Positions 15,784 to 25,821 are shown, numbered from the stretch's first letter. The stretch is 47,219 nt of DNA from Acidobacteriota bacterium (GCA_021832085.1 JAKBLM010000032.1:1-47219); one strand, 5' to 3'. Made by a program: numbers and translations. Notes: generated by a model from the sequence alone, not told the origin.

Positions 15784-16197
15784 ATGCTGGAAATGCCTCC
15801 ACCGCCCACGAGCGAACTGTTTCGCCCCTTCGCAAAACAGAGGTATCTGAATTTCGAGAGCTATCGGCGCAACGGCGACGCCGTGCGCACTCCGCTCTGG
15901 TTTGTCGAGATGGACGGCTCCCTCTATGTCCGCACGCCCGACGACACCAGCAAACTGAAACGCATTCGGCGGAATCCTCACGTTCGCGTCGCCGTCTGCG
16001 ATATTCGTGGTCGGCTGAAGGGTGACTGGGTCGACGCCACCGCGCGCATCGTCGAAGGCCCTGAGGCCGACCGGGCCAACCGTTTGCTCTCCCGCAAGTA
16101 CGGTTTGCTGAAACTTTTGATCGATCTCGGCACCTGGCTGCGCCGCCACGGTTACGTCGTGATTGTGGTGGAAGCGCGAGAAACCTCTGGCGGCTGA
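15784..16197 (+). CDS. PNPOx-fold (split beta-barrel) protein
   Basis: This 137-residue protein has the small flavin-reductase/PNP-oxidase-like barrel of the F420- or FMN-binding PPOX-class proteins: KQRYLNFESYRRNGDAVRTP, LWFVEMDGSLYVRTPDDTSK, LKRIRRNPHVRVAVCDIRG, then GDWVDATARIVEGPEADR. 'LxT..R.G.P..TPLWF' and 'K..R..NP.V.V' are family signatures. A C-terminal helix (ANRLLSRKYGLLKLLIDLGT) follows. It probably uses F420 or FMN as cofactor; the substrate is unknown. The ATG at 15784 is used, with a second at 15793; neither has a strong ribosome site. It lies 49 bp after thiI on the same strand. Confidence 0.8.
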   Translation: MLEMPPPPTSELFRPFAKQRYLNFESYRRNGDAVRTPLWFVEMDGSLYVRTPDDTSKLKRIRRNPHVRVAVCDIRGRLKGDWVDATARIVEGPEADRANRLLSRKYGLLKLLIDLGTWLRRHGYVVIVVEARETSGG

Positions 16198-16325
16198 GAA
16201 GCTGCCTTTCCGCACCTCAGCCGTAACGCCGGGAAAAAACTGCCTCCGCTGCCTTTTCAGTCCCCTGCTGCTTCTGGCCCTCTTTGCATAAATGCTACAA
16301 TTCGCGCCTCTCACGGAGACTTCCG

Positions 16326-17963
16326 ATGCGTGGACTGATGATGGACGTTCCCCTGACCCTGGCGTCGCTGCTCGAACGCGCTCGGCGCTATTTCCCTCAG
16401 GTCGAAGTCGTTTCCCGTCGCCCGGATGGCACCATTTCCCGCGCCAAATACGGCGCGATTTGCCGCCGCGTACACCGGCTCGCCGACGCGCTACAGCAGG
16501 CCGGACTCGCTCGCGGCGACCGGGTGGCAACGCTGATGTGGAGTCACGCGGCACACCTCGAAGCCTATTTCGCCATTCCGCTTTCGGGAGGCATCGTTCA
16601 TCCCCTGAATCCTCGCCTTCATCCGAGCGAAATCGCCTACATCGCTCGACATGCCGGCGACAGATTCCTGCTTGTCGACGATGTCCTCTGGCCGCTTTAC
16701 GAGCGTTTCAGCAATCAAGTCTCGCTCGAACGCGTCTGGGTACACTCGCTCGGTGGCGCGCCGGTTCCGGCTGGTATCGAGCGCTACGAATCGCTGCTGA
16801 GCAGCGGCGCCGAGGATTTCGTCTTTTCCCCACTCGACGAAAACGACGCCGCGGGCATGTTTTTCACTTCCGGTACCACCGGCCGCCCCAAAGGAGTGGT
16901 TTATTCTCACCGCTCGCAGGTGCTGCATTCGATGGCGCTATGCATGGCCGATACCTTGGCCATCTCTCATTCCGATGCCGTCCTGCTCGTCGCTCCCATG
17001 TACCACGTGAATGGCTGGGGTTTCCCCTATTCCTGCGTGATGGCCGGGGCGAAGCTTGTGCTGCCCGGAGCTGGCTGCGGACCGGAGGATCTGCTCGACC
17101 TTATTGAAGGGGAAGGCGTCACGATTGCTTGTGCCGTTCCTACCGTCTGGTTCGGTGCGCTCGAAGCGCTGCGCAAGAATCCCGGCGGCTGGAAATTCCG
17201 CGGCCCGGTTCGCCTGCTCGTCGGCGGGGCCGCTCCGCCCGCCAGCCTTATTCGCGAACTCGACCGTTTTGGCCTGCGCATCCTGCACGCTTGGGGCATG
17301 ACGGAGACTTCTCCATTGGCCACCATGGGCCGCCTGAAGGTACACATGCAACCCTGGAACGACGAACGCAAATACGAGGTCCGCTCGAAGCAGGGCTTTG
17401 CCGCGCCCCTGATCGACCTGCGGCTGATGCGGCCCGAGGGTGAAGTCCCGTGGGATGGCGCCACGCCGGGTGAACTCGAAGTTCGTGGTCCGTGGGTTGC
17501 CTCTTCCTATTACAATGCGCCCGAAGCCGCCACTCGCTGGACCGACGATGGCTGGTTTCGCACCGGCGATGTCGCCACGATAGACCCCGAGGGCTACGTC
17601 AAGCTCGTCGATCGCACCAAGGACCTCATCAAATCCGGTGGCGAATGGATCAGCTCGGTCGATCTCGAAAACGCGCTGATGGAGCATCCGGCCGTCCGCG
17701 AAGCTGCAGTCATCGCCGTGCCTCACCCCAAATGGCAAGAGCGTCCCCTCGCGGTCGTCGTGCTCCGCGAAGGCGCCTCGGCTGATCCGGAGCAGTTCCG
17801 TGTTTTCCTTGCAGACCGTTTCGCGGAATGGCAGATTCCCGACGGATTCGTTTTCGCCAAGGAGATTCCCCGCACATCCGTCGGCAAGTTCCTGAAGAGT
17901 GCGCTGCGCGAGCAATACCGCGATTGGTCTCCTCCGGCCCCCGATATGCGCAAGAAAAGGTGA
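16326..17963 (+). CDS. fatty-acyl-CoA ligase (AMP-forming)
   Basis: This 545-residue ANL-superfamily ligase starts at ATG 16326 behind GGAG. Signatures are the P-loop-like [19 protein letters not shown] near 180, the YHVNGWGFP block, [15 protein letters not shown], the hinge region [20 protein letters not shown] then [14 protein letters not shown], and the C-terminal catalytic Lys in [10 protein letters not shown]. The medium/long-chain fatty-acyl-CoA synthetase group fits best. It activates a fatty acid with ATP and joins it to CoA. The enzyme is complete and of normal length. It is alone on its transcript, 128 bp after the PNPOx gene, and converges on argJ. Other acids, such as aromatic ones, cannot be excluded. 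Confidence 0.9.
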   Translation: MRGLMMDVPLTLASLLERARRYFPQVEVVSRRPDGTISRAKYGAICRRVHRLADALQQAGLARGDRVATLMWSHAAHLEAYFAIPLSGGIVHPLNPRLHPSEIAYIARHAGDRFLLVDDVLWPLYERFSNQVSLERVWVHSLGGAPVPAGIERYESLLSSGAEDFVFSPLDENDAAGMFFTSGTTGRPKGVVYSHRSQVLHSMALCMADTLAISHSDAVLLVAPMYHVNGWGFPYSCVMAGAKLVLPGAGCGPEDLLDLIEGEGVTIACAVPTVWFGALEALRKNPGGWKFRGPVRLLVGGAAPPASLIRELDRFGLRILHAWGMTETSPLATMGRLKVHMQPWNDERKYEVRSKQGFAAPLIDLRLMRPEGEVPWDGATPGELEVRGPWVASSYYNAPEAATRWTDDGWFRTGDVATIDPEGYVKLVDRTKDLIKSGGEWISSVDLENALMEHPAVREAAVIAVPHPKWQERPLAVVVLREGASADPEQFRVFLADRFAEWQIPDGFVFAKEIPRTSVGKFLKSALREQYRDWSPPAPDMRKKR

Positions 17964-17972
17964 TCTGCGCGC

Positions 17973-17989
17973 CGGCGAAAACCTCGCCG
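17973..17989. terminator. possible bidirectional terminator hairpin
   Basis: A perfect 6-bp stem (CGGCGA / TCGCCG) with loop AAACC sits between the convergent acyl-CoA ligase and argJ stop codons. No T-run follows on either strand, so intrinsic termination is uncertain; position is the main argument. Confidence 0.35.
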
Positions 17990-18017
17990 CACAAAGCAGC
18001 CTCCCGCCGCTTCCCGG

Positions 18018-19229
18018 CTAAGTCCGGTAACTTGCGTTGATCCGCACGTACTCTGCGGTGAAATCGCAGGTCCACATCCGCGCGCGCCCGTCCCCGGCGC
18101 CCAGATCGATCGCCAGCCCGATTTCCCTCTCCAGCATCCGCCCGTGCAATTCCGCTTCGTCAAAGGGTGTCGGCACCCCGCCGCGGCAAACCAGCCGTCC
18201 CACCACCCACACGCGCGCCCGAGCCGGATCAAACGGGACGCCGGCCCTCCCGGCCGCCGCCAAAATCCGGCCCCAATTGGGATCGGCGCCCGCAAGAGCC
18301 GTTTTCACGAGCGGCGAGGTAGCGATCGTTTCGGCCACGCGACGTGCGGCGCGGTCACTCGGCGCGCCGCGCACCTCCACTTCCACGACATGCCGAGCGC
18401 CCTCGCCGTCGGCAACGATGTCGAGCGCCAGTTTACGGCACACTTTCTCCAGCGTCTCGGCGAAGCGCCGCTCGCCGTCGCTTCCAGGCCGCAGCATCGG
18501 CGCGCCCGAAGCGCCACTCGCGAGCAGCAGTACCGTGTCGTTGGTCGAGGTGTCGCCATCCACGGTGATCGCGTTGAACGTCCGATCGGCTACCTGCCTG
18601 AGCATGCCGCCGAGCAGGCTCGGACTCGCCGCTGCATCGGTGACAAGAAAGGCGAGCATCGTCGCCATCTGGGGATGAATCATTCCCGCGCCCTTTGCGC
18701 AGCCCGCCAGCCGCACCGTCTTGCCCCCGATCCGGCAACTGGCATACGACTGCTTGCTGCGCGTGTCGGTGGTCAGGATCGCCTCGGCAAATCGGTCAAA
18801 CGCCTCCCGCCTCGCTGTCCGGCCTGCTGTCAGCACCGGCAACGCGCCCACGATCCGCTCGGCGTTCAGCGGCACGCCAATCACGCCGGTTGAGCAGACC
18901 AGAATTTCTTTCGGCGGGCAGCCGAGCTCGCGCGCGAGAGCCGTGGCCGTTCTTCGCGAAGCCGCCAAGCCGGCTGGGCCGGTGACGCAATTGGCGTTAC
19001 CCGAATTCACCACCACCGCCCGCGCCCGCCCTTTCGACGCGCCCAGATGCCGGCGCGTCAGCAGCACCGGCGCCGCTTTCACGCGATTTGTCGTGAAAAT
19101 GCCCGCCGCCGAAACCGTCCCATCGGCAACGATCACGCCAAGGTCGGCCCGCTTCTTGCGAATGCCGCAATGCGTCGCGCCAAAGGAAAAGCCCTGCGGA
19201 AGAATCGAATTGGATTTTTGCCCCGTCAT
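18018..19229 (-). CDS. argJ: bifunctional ornithine acetyltransferase / N-acetylglutamate synthase ArgJ
   Basis: This 403-residue ArgJ moves the acetyl group from N-acetylornithine to glutamate, and in bifunctional forms also uses acetyl-CoA. The proenzyme cuts itself before a Thr in the motif HPQMATMLAF; here the site is Ala189|Thr190, intact. Other signatures are VVVNSGNANCVTG, STGVIGVPL, FNAITVDGDTSTNDT and GADPNWGRILAAAGR. The C-terminal ASYRT is the normal end. The start is ATG 19229, overlapping the argA stop by 4 nt (ATGA). It is the last gene of the arg operon. Presence of a separate ArgA suggests ArgJ mainly recycles acetyl groups while ArgA primes the cycle. Confidence 0.96.
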   Translation of the reverse strand: MTGQKSNSILPQGFSFGATHCGIRKKRADLGVIVADGTVSAAGIFTTNRVKAAPVLLTRRHLGASKGRARAVVVNSGNANCVTGPAGLAASRRTATALARELGCPPKEILVCSTGVIGVPLNAERIVGALPVLTAGRTARREAFDRFAEAILTTDTRSKQSYASCRIGGKTVRLAGCAKGAGMIHPQMATMLAFLVTDAAASPSLLGGMLRQVADRTFNAITVDGDTSTNDTVLLLASGASGAPMLRPGSDGERRFAETLEKVCRKLALDIVADGEGARHVVEVEVRGAPSDRAARRVAETIATSPLVKTALAGADPNWGRILAAAGRAGVPFDPARARVWVVGRLVCRGGVPTPFDEAELHGRMLEREIGLAIDLGAGDGRARMWTCDFTAEYVRINASYRT

Positions 19230-19738
19230 GGTAGGAGCGGCAACACCGGCTTCCTCGAAGGCGCCGGAAGGCTCGCTTGGCGCATCACGACTGTCGTCGC
19301 CACGGCCTCCAGCCTGCAACCCGCCGCGTGCGGGCATTGCCGGCAGTCCCGTTCGATTTTTTCCGGCAGCGTTTCTCGCTCGGCCGTCCGAAAGCCATGG
19401 TGCAGGAAGAACTCGCGCGTCTGCGTCATCGCGAAAACACGTGCGTAGCCGCGTCGCTGCGCCTCTTCCATCGCGGCCCGCAGCAGTCGCGCACCCAGTC
19501 CCTTGCCGTGCGCCGCCGGATCGACCGCAATCGAGCGAATCTCCGCCAGGCCCGTTCCATAGCCCTCGAGCGCCACGCACCCCGCGATCTTCCCTCCATC
19601 GATCACTATCAGAAACCGGTCGAGTCCGGCGCGAATTTCCTCTCGCGAGCGCGCCAGTAGCAACCCTTCGGCCGCGTAGTGCTCGATGAGTCCGGCGATC
19701 GCTTCAACGTCCTCCATCCGAGCGCGCCGCGTTCTCAT
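19226..19738 (-). CDS. argA: short GNAT-type N-acetylglutamate synthase
   Basis: This 170-residue GNAT acetyltransferase starts at ATG 19738 behind GGGGAGG. It shows ARMEDVEAIAGLIEHYAAEG, LAEIRSIAVDPAAHGKGLGA (acetyl-CoA loop R/Q-G-x-G), and RVFAMTQTREFFLHHGF. The end carries ERDCRQCPHAAGCRLEAV, a Cys signature seen in short ArgA proteins that lack the amino-acid-kinase domain of E. coli ArgA. It would make N-acetylglutamate from glutamate and acetyl-CoA. Lack of the kinase domain means arginine feedback, if any, works differently. Both ends overlap neighbours by 4 nt (ATGA with argH upstream and with argJ downstream). Position in the operon supports the call over a generic acetyltransferase. 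Confidence 0.88.
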   Translation of the reverse strand: MRTRRARMEDVEAIAGLIEHYAAEGLLLARSREEIRAGLDRFLIVIDGGKIAGCVALEGYGTGLAEIRSIAVDPAAHGKGLGARLLRAAMEEAQRRGYARVFAMTQTREFFLHHGFRTAERETLPEKIERDCRQCPHAAGCRLEAVATTVVMRQASLPAPSRKPVLPLLP

Positions 19739-21150
19739 TCGCCGCCCTCCCCTTTGCTCTGCTCGCTCAGCCAACACCGGCAGCTTTCGATTTCCGCCCG
19801 CACCGCCGCCGGCCCGGTCCCGCCCGCGAGTGATCGCCGCTCGAGTGCGGCCTCGACGGTCACTGCATGCTGCCAGCCCGGCTCGAACGCCGGCGAGAAT
19901 TGCCGCATCACCTCGAGCGGCAGCTGGTTCCACGCCTCGCCGCGCCGCTCGCCCTCTTTCACCAGCGCGCCAATGATTTCGTGCGCTTCACGAAATGGCA
20001 CGCCGCGCGCCACCAGGTAATCGGCCGCGTCGGTCGCGAGTAGAGTTGGATCCGCTGCCGCCTTCCTCATCCGCTCTGCATCGATACCGGTCGCGGCCAC
20101 CGCGCCCGCCGCCACTTCCGTCGCCGCCGATGCCTGATCGGTCGCGTCGAAAATCGGTTCCTTGTCTTCCTGCAGGTCGCGCTGATAGCTCGAAGGCAAG
20201 CCCTTCGTCGCAACGACCAGCGAGACAAGCGCCCCGGTGATCCGCCCGCTCTTGCCCCGAATCAGTTCCCACGCGTCGGGATTCTTTTTCTGCGGCATCA
20301 TGCTGCTGCCGGTCGAATACGCGTCGGGGAGCACCAAATAACCGAACTCGGCCGAAGCCAGCAGAATGAAATCCTCCGCCAGCCGCGAGAGATCGAGCGC
20401 GAGCAACTCGATAGCGAACAGGTATTCGAGGGCGAAGTGGCGGCTGCCCACCGCGTCAATGCTGTTTGCGGTGATCCCACTGAATCCCAGCGCCTGCGCC
20501 AGCTTTGCCCGATCGATCGCCAGCGTCGAACCGGCAAACGCCCCGGCCCCGAGCGGCGACAGGTCGGCGCTCCGCCCTGCGGCCGAAAGCCGCTCGGCGT
20601 CGCGCCGGAACGCCTCGGCGTGCGCGAGCAGCAGATGGGAGAAGAGGATTGGCTGCGCGTGCTGCAGGTGCGTCAAGCCCGCCATCGGCACGCCGAAGTG
20701 CCGCTCGGCCTGATCCGTCAGAGCTGCGACCAATCTCGCCGCGTGCCGCTGCAGATCCGCGGCCGCGTCCTTCACAAACAGGCGCAGATCCGCGACGATC
20801 AGCTCGCTTCGGCTGCGCCCCGCGTGCAATTTCGCCCCAAGCGCTCCCAGCCGCTCCACCAGTTGCGCTTCGACGAATCCATGCAGGTCCTCGGCCTCCA
20901 CGCGATCAAGCCAGCCCGGCTCAGCCTCGATCTGCCGCCCTATTTCTTCGAGCACCGCCGTGATCCGGGCCGCTTCTTCTCCCGTTAGCACGCCCACGTC
21001 GACCAGTGCGTCCGCCCACGCCCGATCGACCGCCAGTTCATACGGCAGCAGCCGGCGGTCGAAGCCAAACGAGCAGTCGAACCGTCGGAACGTCTCGTCG
21101 GAGGCGCCTTCGAAGCGCCCGCCCCACAGCCTGCCTGTTCCTCCGGTCAA
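19735..21150 (-). CDS. argH: argininosuccinate lyase ArgH
   Basis: This 471-residue enzyme splits argininosuccinate to arginine and fumarate. Family marks: [10 protein letters not shown] at the N terminus, [31 protein letters not shown] (the catalytic-His region) and the fumarase-superfamily signature [20 protein letters not shown]. The start is TTG 21150, which overlaps the argG stop as TTGA, with CGGAG upstream; no ATG is available near the expected N terminus. The TTG start fits the other tight overlaps in this operon and may lower its yield relative to neighbours. The enzyme is of normal length and intact. Confidence 0.96.
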   Translation of the reverse strand: MTGGTGRLWGGRFEGASDETFRRFDCSFGFDRRLLPYELAVDRAWADALVDVGVLTGEEAARITAVLEEIGRQIEAEPGWLDRVEAEDLHGFVEAQLVERLGALGAKLHAGRSRSELIVADLRLFVKDAAADLQRHAARLVAALTDQAERHFGVPMAGLTHLQHAQPILFSHLLLAHAEAFRRDAERLSAAGRSADLSPLGAGAFAGSTLAIDRAKLAQALGFSGITANSIDAVGSRHFALEYLFAIELLALDLSRLAEDFILLASAEFGYLVLPDAYSTGSSMMPQKKNPDAWELIRGKSGRITGALVSLVVATKGLPSSYQRDLQEDKEPIFDATDQASAATEVAAGAVAATGIDAERMRKAAADPTLLATDAADYLVARGVPFREAHEIIGALVKEGERRGEAWNQLPLEVMRQFSPAFEPGWQHAVTVEAALERRSLAGGTGPAAVRAEIESCRCWLSEQSKGEGGE

Positions 21151-22337
21151 CGTCCGGCTCCGCGCTGCGGCACCACCGAGAGCGCCAGCAGGTTGATGAA
21201 GCCCGCCGCGTCCTTCGGGTTGTACCCATCCATGCGGAAACTGGCAAGCTTGGTGCGGTAGAGCGAGCAGGGCGACTGTCGTGCCAGCACGGTGATATTG
21301 CCCTTGTACAGCCGCAGCCGCACCGTTCCGGTCATCGTCTGCTGCGCCTTTTCGAAAAATCCGTCGAGTGCCTCGCGCAGCGGCGTGAACCACATGCCGT
21401 AATAGACCATCTCTGCGTAGCGCCCGGCGAGCTGCTGGCTCAGATGCAGCGTCTCGCGGTCCAGGCAGATCGATTCCAGTTCCTGGTGCGCACGCACCAG
21501 CAACGTTCCGCCTGGCGTCTCGTAGGCTCCCCGCGATTTGATGCCCACCAGCCGGTTCTCCACGATATCCGCGCGTCCCACGCCGTGTGTCGCGGCAAGT
21601 GCATTCAGCCGCCCGAGCAGCCCTACCGGCTCCAGCCGTGCTCCGTCGACCGATACCGGAAAGCCCTGCTCGAAGCCGATCTCGACCTCCTCCGCTTTGT
21701 CCGGCGCTTGTTCGGGCGCCGTCACCCACTGCCACATATCCTCTTCTGAAGCGTTTGCGAGATCTTCCAGCACGCCGCCCTCATGACTGATGTGCCATAG
21801 GTTCCGGTCGCGGCTGTAGATCTTCTTGGTCGTTTGCTCGATGGGGATGTTGTGGGCGTGCGCGTACTCGATCGCCTGTTCCCGCGAGTGGATGTCCCAT
21901 TCCCGCCACGGCGCGATCACCTCCAGCTCCGGCCCGAGCGCCTTGTAGGTCAGCTCGAATCGCACCTGGTCGTTGCCCTTCCCCGTGCAGCCGTGGGCGA
22001 CTGCGCTGGCGCCCACGCGCTTGGCCGTTTCCACCTGATATTTCGCCAGCACCGGCCGCGCCATCGACGTTCCCAGCAGATAGCGATATTCGTATATCGC
22101 GCCCGACCGCAGCGTCGGCCAGATGTAATCGCGAACGAATTCCGCTTTCAAGTCTTCGACGTAGCATGCGCTCGCGCCGGTCGCGAGCGCCTTTTTCTTC
22201 GCTGCCTCGAGGTCTTCGTTCTGGCCGACGTCGCCGACCATCGCGATCACCTCGCACTGATAGTTTTCCTTGAGCCAGGGAATGATAATTGAGGTATCCA
22301 GCCCGCCCGAATAGGCAAGCACAACTTTCTTCGCCAA
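21147..22337 (-). CDS. argG: argininosuccinate synthase ArgG
   Basis: This 396-residue ATP-dependent enzyme joins citrulline and aspartate. The PP-loop motif [15 protein letters not shown] is near residue 9, and [20 protein letters not shown] and [20 protein letters not shown] are family signatures. It is the shorter type (about 400 residues). The start is TTG 22337 with AAGGAG seven bases upstream; there is no alternative ATG near. It follows the unknown small gene by 32 bp and overlaps argH by 4 nt. Confidence 0.97.
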   Translation of the reverse strand: MAKKVVLAYSGGLDTSIIIPWLKENYQCEVIAMVGDVGQNEDLEAAKKKALATGASACYVEDLKAEFVRDYIWPTLRSGAIYEYRYLLGTSMARPVLAKYQVETAKRVGASAVAHGCTGKGNDQVRFELTYKALGPELEVIAPWREWDIHSREQAIEYAHAHNIPIEQTTKKIYSRDRNLWHISHEGGVLEDLANASEEDMWQWVTAPEQAPDKAEEVEIGFEQGFPVSVDGARLEPVGLLGRLNALAATHGVGRADIVENRLVGIKSRGAYETPGGTLLVRAHQELESICLDRETLHLSQQLAGRYAEMVYYGMWFTPLREALDGFFEKAQQTMTGTVRLRLYKGNITVLARQSPCSLYRTKLASFRMDGYNPKDAAGFINLLALSVVPQRGAGR

Positions 22338-22369
22338 CGCGTTTCTCCTTGGGAAAAGTCCGTCTCGAA

Positions 22370-22675
22370 TCAGCCGGCCGGCATCGCCAGCACTGCATTG
22401 GCGATGTGCCGCCGGTTTTCAGCCTGTTCGTATACGATCGACCGTGGAAAATCGATCGCCTTCTCGCTCGCTTCCAGTCCGCGGTACGCCCGCCTACACC
22501 CACCTCCGGCGTCATTCGCGTCCACGGCGAGAGCCTCTCGAAGGTCAATTCGATGAACCGCCCCTCGAACGCGCTCTGGTAACAGCCGCCACAGGTTAAG
22601 CACCCCTGCCGCTGCCCATTCCCGGCCGGCCACCAGTCGCGCCGCCTCGCTCCGTGCCTCTGCCGCGCCGATCAT
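22370..22675 (-). CDS. unknown small protein within the arg operon
   Basis: This 101-residue frame begins with ATG at 22675, sharing one base with the argD stop (TGATG), and ends 32 bp before argG. The tight spacing and mostly GC-ending codons suggest it is translated with the operon. The sequence ([20 protein letters not shown], then [20 protein letters not shown], ending [14 protein letters not shown]) looks soluble and Arg/Ala-rich. It does not resemble ArgF, which often occupies this slot in arg operons, nor any other arginine gene I know. It could be a dispensable filler, a small regulator, or a non-coding spacer with a chance frame. Confidence 0.45.
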   Translation of the reverse strand: MIGAAEARSEAARLVAGREWAAAGVLNLWRLLPERVRGAVHRIDLREALAVDANDAGGGCRRAYRGLEASEKAIDFPRSIVYEQAENRRHIANAVLAMPAG

Positions 22676-23985
22676 CAGGCCCTCGCTCCGTCCTGTGGAG
22701 TAGTTGCCGCTTTCGCCTCGCTGGCGGCGACGCGCCCGGGTTTCCGGGCCAGCACCCGCTTCATCTTCTTCAGGAATTCCGCGACGTGCCGCTCCTCCAC
22801 GATGAACGGAGGCAAAAACCTCAGCACCCGCTTGTGCGTGCAGTTGATCAGCAGCCCTCGCTCGCGTGCCCGCTCGACATAAGGGCCGCCCTCCACTTCC
22901 AGTTCCATCGCGAGCATCAATCCTTCGCCGCGCACTTCACGGACAAATCCGGCGCGTGAGGCCAGCAGCTCCAGTCCCTCGCGGATTTCCGCCCCGCGCC
23001 GCTGCACGTTGTCGAGCAGCTTCTCCTCCTCGATCGTTGCCAGGACCTCCAGCGCCACCGCGCACGCCAGCGGCCCGCCGCCAAAGGTCGATCCGTGCAT
23101 ACCAGGCACCAGCGCTGCGGCCGCCTCTTCGTTCGCGAGAAATGCGCCGAGCGGCAAGCCGCCGGCCAGTGGCTTGGCTACGGTTACAACGTCCGGCTTG
23201 CCCTCGTGCCGCTGAAACGCGAAATAGCGCCCTGTGCGGCCAAGACCCGCCTGAATCTCGTCGGCGATGAGAAGCGCCCGGTGCTGCGTCGCGAGTTCCC
23301 GCGCCCGCCGCCAAAACGCTTCACTCACCGGGTGAATTCCGCCTTCTCCCTGCACCGGCTCGATCACGATCGCGCAGACGTCGTCGCCGAATTTCGCCTC
23401 GAGATCGGCCGTATCGTCGAAGCGAACGAATTCCGATCCGGGGACCAGCGGCTCGAACGGCTCCCGGTATTCGGCCGGTGCGGTAATCGAGAGCGCGCCA
23501 AAGGTACGCCCGTGAAAGGAACTTTCCAGCGCGAGGATCCTTGTTTTCCGTTCGTTGATCTCGCGTCCCCGTGCCCGCGCCAGCTTCAGCGCCCCGTCGA
23601 TCGATTCGCTGCCGCTGTTGGTGAAAAAAACACGGTCGAGCCCGCTCCAGGCGGCCAGCTTCGCCGCCAGAGGCGCTTGGAAGGGGTGGTGGTACAGGTT
23701 CGAAACGTGCACCGCCCGCGCCGCCTCGCGCTTCATCACGCGCACCAGCCGCGGATGCGAGTAGCCGAGCGCGTTCACGCCGATTCCGGTGATGAAATCG
23801 AGATAGCGCCGCCCGCGCGATTCGTAGAGATAGCAGCCGCGTCCACGCACGAACACCTGTGGCGGCCGCCGATAGGTATTCATCAGGTGCGTTTCAGAAA
23901 CCGGCTCCACGCTCGCGGCCGTGCCGCCGTTTTCCGGCCCTTCTCCGGCTGCTTCCGGTGCCACCGGGCTCCCCTCAGGCTGCAT
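22675..23985 (-). CDS. argD: acetylornithine aminotransferase ArgD
   Basis: This 436-residue class III PLP aminotransferase turns N-acetylglutamate semialdehyde into N-acetylornithine with glutamate as donor. It shows FFTNSGSESIDGALKLAR, SFHGRTFGALSIT, IVIEPVQGEGGI, LLIADEIQAGLGRTG, and the PLP Lys in VTVAKPLAGGLPLG. ATG 23985 (MQPEGSPVAP) lies just inside the argB 3' end, an 11-bp overlap. About 35 N-terminal and 20 C-terminal residues extend past the usual core. It may also serve in lysine biosynthesis as in other bacteria; this cannot be judged here. Confidence 0.95.
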   Translation of the reverse strand: MQPEGSPVAPEAAGEGPENGGTAASVEPVSETHLMNTYRRPPQVFVRGRGCYLYESRGRRYLDFITGIGVNALGYSHPRLVRVMKREAARAVHVSNLYHHPFQAPLAAKLAAWSGLDRVFFTNSGSESIDGALKLARARGREINERKTRILALESSFHGRTFGALSITAPAEYREPFEPLVPGSEFVRFDDTADLEAKFGDDVCAIVIEPVQGEGGIHPVSEAFWRRARELATQHRALLIADEIQAGLGRTGRYFAFQRHEGKPDVVTVAKPLAGGLPLGAFLANEEAAAALVPGMHGSTFGGGPLACAVALEVLATIEEEKLLDNVQRRGAEIREGLELLASRAGFVREVRGEGLMLAMELEVEGGPYVERARERGLLINCTHKRVLRFLPPFIVEERHVAEFLKKMKRVLARKPGRVAASEAKAATTPQDGARA

Positions 23986-24781
23986 GGCTCTCAGCCACGT
24001 TCGCGATTCTCGTTCCCGGCGCCGGCCCGCCACGCGCGGCAGCCATCAAAGCTCCCGGAACTAGTCCAGGCACCAGCCTCACCTCAGGCACTCCGGCATC
24101 GAGCGCCCGCCGGCAGGCTTCCAGCTTCAGCGCCATGCCGCCACGCACCTTGCCCGACCGCACCAGATCGTCGACGCGCGCATAGTCCACGTTTTCGAGC
24201 ACCGCTTCTCCGTCGAGCACGCCCGGCACGTCAGTCAGGTAGAGCAGTTGATCGGCGTGCGCATATTCCGCGCAGGCCGCGGCCATGTGGTCGGCGTTGA
24301 TGTTGTAGATCTCGCCGTCCCGGCCCATACCCAGGCACGCCGCCACGGGAATCAGCCCCGCATGCCACAGCCGCTCGAGAAACTCCAGGTTCAGGTCCGC
24401 CAGGTAGCCGACGTAACCGAGCCCACCTTCCTCGCCTTCCACGAACATCGGTTCGGAGGAAAAGGCCAGCGCGTCGGCCGCGCATAGCCCTACCGCCGGA
24501 ACGCCTTTCGAGCTAACCGCTGCCGCCAGCCGCTTGTTCAACAGACCGCCCAGCACCATCACCGCCGCATCGCGCGTCTGCCGGTCGGTCACCCGCAGCC
24601 CTTTCACGAAGCGGCTCGCGATTCCCATCTGCGCCAGCGTCGCGGTAAACGCCTTCCCGCCGCCGTGCACTACCAGCACCTCGGCCCCGCCTTTCGCCAG
24701 TTGCGCGATCTGCGCGCTGGCATTCGCCAGCCCTTCGGCCGATTCCAGCAGTGCCCCGGCCACCTTTACCACGATTCTCAT
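23975..24781 (-). CDS. argB: acetylglutamate kinase ArgB
   Basis: This 268-residue amino-acid kinase phosphorylates N-acetylglutamate. It shows VVKVAGALLES at the N terminus, VLVVHGGGKAFTATLAQMG (substrate glycine loop), GLRVTDRQTRDAAVMVLGG, YNINADHMAAACA and LYLTDVPGVLDG. The N-terminal helix of arginine-inhibited hexameric ArgB enzymes is missing, since the protein starts directly with the first strand. This suggests the arginine-insensitive dimeric type, as expected when regulation is at ArgA or by ArgR. ATG 24781 overlaps the argC stop by 4 nt (ATGA). Confidence 0.95.
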   Translation of the reverse strand: MRIVVKVAGALLESAEGLANASAQIAQLAKGGAEVLVVHGGGKAFTATLAQMGIASRFVKGLRVTDRQTRDAAVMVLGGLLNKRLAAAVSSKGVPAVGLCAADALAFSSEPMFVEGEEGGLGYVGYLADLNLEFLERLWHAGLIPVAACLGMGRDGEIYNINADHMAAACAEYAHADQLLYLTDVPGVLDGEAVLENVDYARVDDLVRSGKVRGGMALKLEACRRALDAGVPEVRLVPGLVPGALMAAARGGPAPGTRIANVAESHAA

Positions 24782-25821
24782 AACAGTCCTTCCGTTTCCC
24801 CGAGCCCGTGCATCAGGTTCAGGTTCTGCACTGCCTGTCCCGCGGCGCCCTTGCCCAGATTGTCGAGGCAGGAAACCACCACCAGCTGCTTCCCGTCCCG
24901 GTCGAGCGCAAAGCCGAGATCGCAGAAGTTCGTGTGCGTAACGTGACGCAGTTCCGGCAACTCGCCAGCCGGCCGGATTCGCACCATGGGGCGCCCCGCG
25001 TAAAAGGCACGAAACAGGCCTTCCACCTCCGCGCCCTGCCGCGCCTCACCGAGCCAAACGTACAGCGTGGCCAGAATGCCCCTTTCGATCGGGAGCAGGT
25101 GCGTGGTGAAGATCATCTCGCCCGCCCCGAGTCCCAACTGCTCGGTAATCTCCGGCGTGTGCCGGTGCGTGAAAAGGCCGTAGGCCCGAAAATTCTCGTT
25201 CACCTCGACGAAATGTGTTTCGCGCTTGGGCTGCTTGCCCGCCCCGCTCACGCCCGATTTCGCGTCGCAAACGATGCCCCGCTCGCGGTCGATCCAGCCT
25301 GCTTCGATGAGCGGCTTCAGTCCCAGAATCACCGCCGTCGGGTAGCAGCCCGGATTCGCCACCACCCGTGCCCTGCGCAGCTCGGCGGCGTGGAGTTCCG
25401 GGAGCCCGTACACCGCTTCGCCGAGCACGCTCGCCGGTGCTGGCGACAGCCCATACCATTCCGTGAAGATTTCTCCGTCGCGGAACCGCAGCGCGCCGCT
25501 AAGGTCGATCACCTTCAATCCGGCTTCCGCCAACGGCCATGCTATTTCCGCCGACACCTCGTGCGGCGTCGCCAGCAGGGCCACCGTCGCTCCGCTCGTC
25601 GCCACCGCTTCGAGAGAAAACGTCCGGCAGGGCGCTTCGCCCCGCCCGCGTAACTCGGGATAGAGTTCGCTCAGGCAATTCACTCGCCGTCCTTCTTCCG
25701 CCCCGTCGCGCAGGAAGAAGACTGCGTCGTCGATCGACGGGTGCCGCACCACCAGGTGCGCTAGCTCCCGGCCCGTATAGCCGGCCGCGCCAACCACCGC
25801 GACTTTCGGTTTCCCGTTCAC
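24778..25821 (-). CDS. argC: N-acetyl-gamma-glutamyl-phosphate reductase ArgC
   Basis: This 347-residue NADPH-dependent enzyme reduces acetylglutamyl phosphate to the semialdehyde. The N-terminal Rossmann motif is VAVVGAAGYTGRELAHLV; the catalytic Cys is in VVANPGCYPTAVILGL; SGVSGAGK and HRHTPEI follow as in the family. The start is GTG 25821, overlapping the argR stop as GTGA, with GAGGA upstream. It is complete and of normal length (type 1). Confidence 0.96.
   Translation of the reverse strand: MNGKPKVAVVGAAGYTGRELAHLVVRHPSIDDAVFFLRDGAEEGRRVNCLSELYPELRGRGEAPCRTFSLEAVATSGATVALLATPHEVSAEIAWPLAEAGLKVIDLSGALRFRDGEIFTEWYGLSPAPASVLGEAVYGLPELHAAELRRARVVANPGCYPTAVILGLKPLIEAGWIDRERGIVCDAKSGVSGAGKQPKRETHFVEVNENFRAYGLFTHRHTPEITEQLGLGAGEMIFTTHLLPIERGILATLYVWLGEARQGAEVEGLFRAFYAGRPMVRIRPAGELPELRHVTHTNFCDLGFALDRDGKQLVVVSCLDNLGKGAAGQAVQNLNLMHGLGETEGLL

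Noticed and set aside
22370..22675. The small arg-operon ORF as an argF remnant
   Set aside because: No carbamoyl-phosphate (STRT) or ornithine-binding (HCLP) motif occurs in any frame of this interval.
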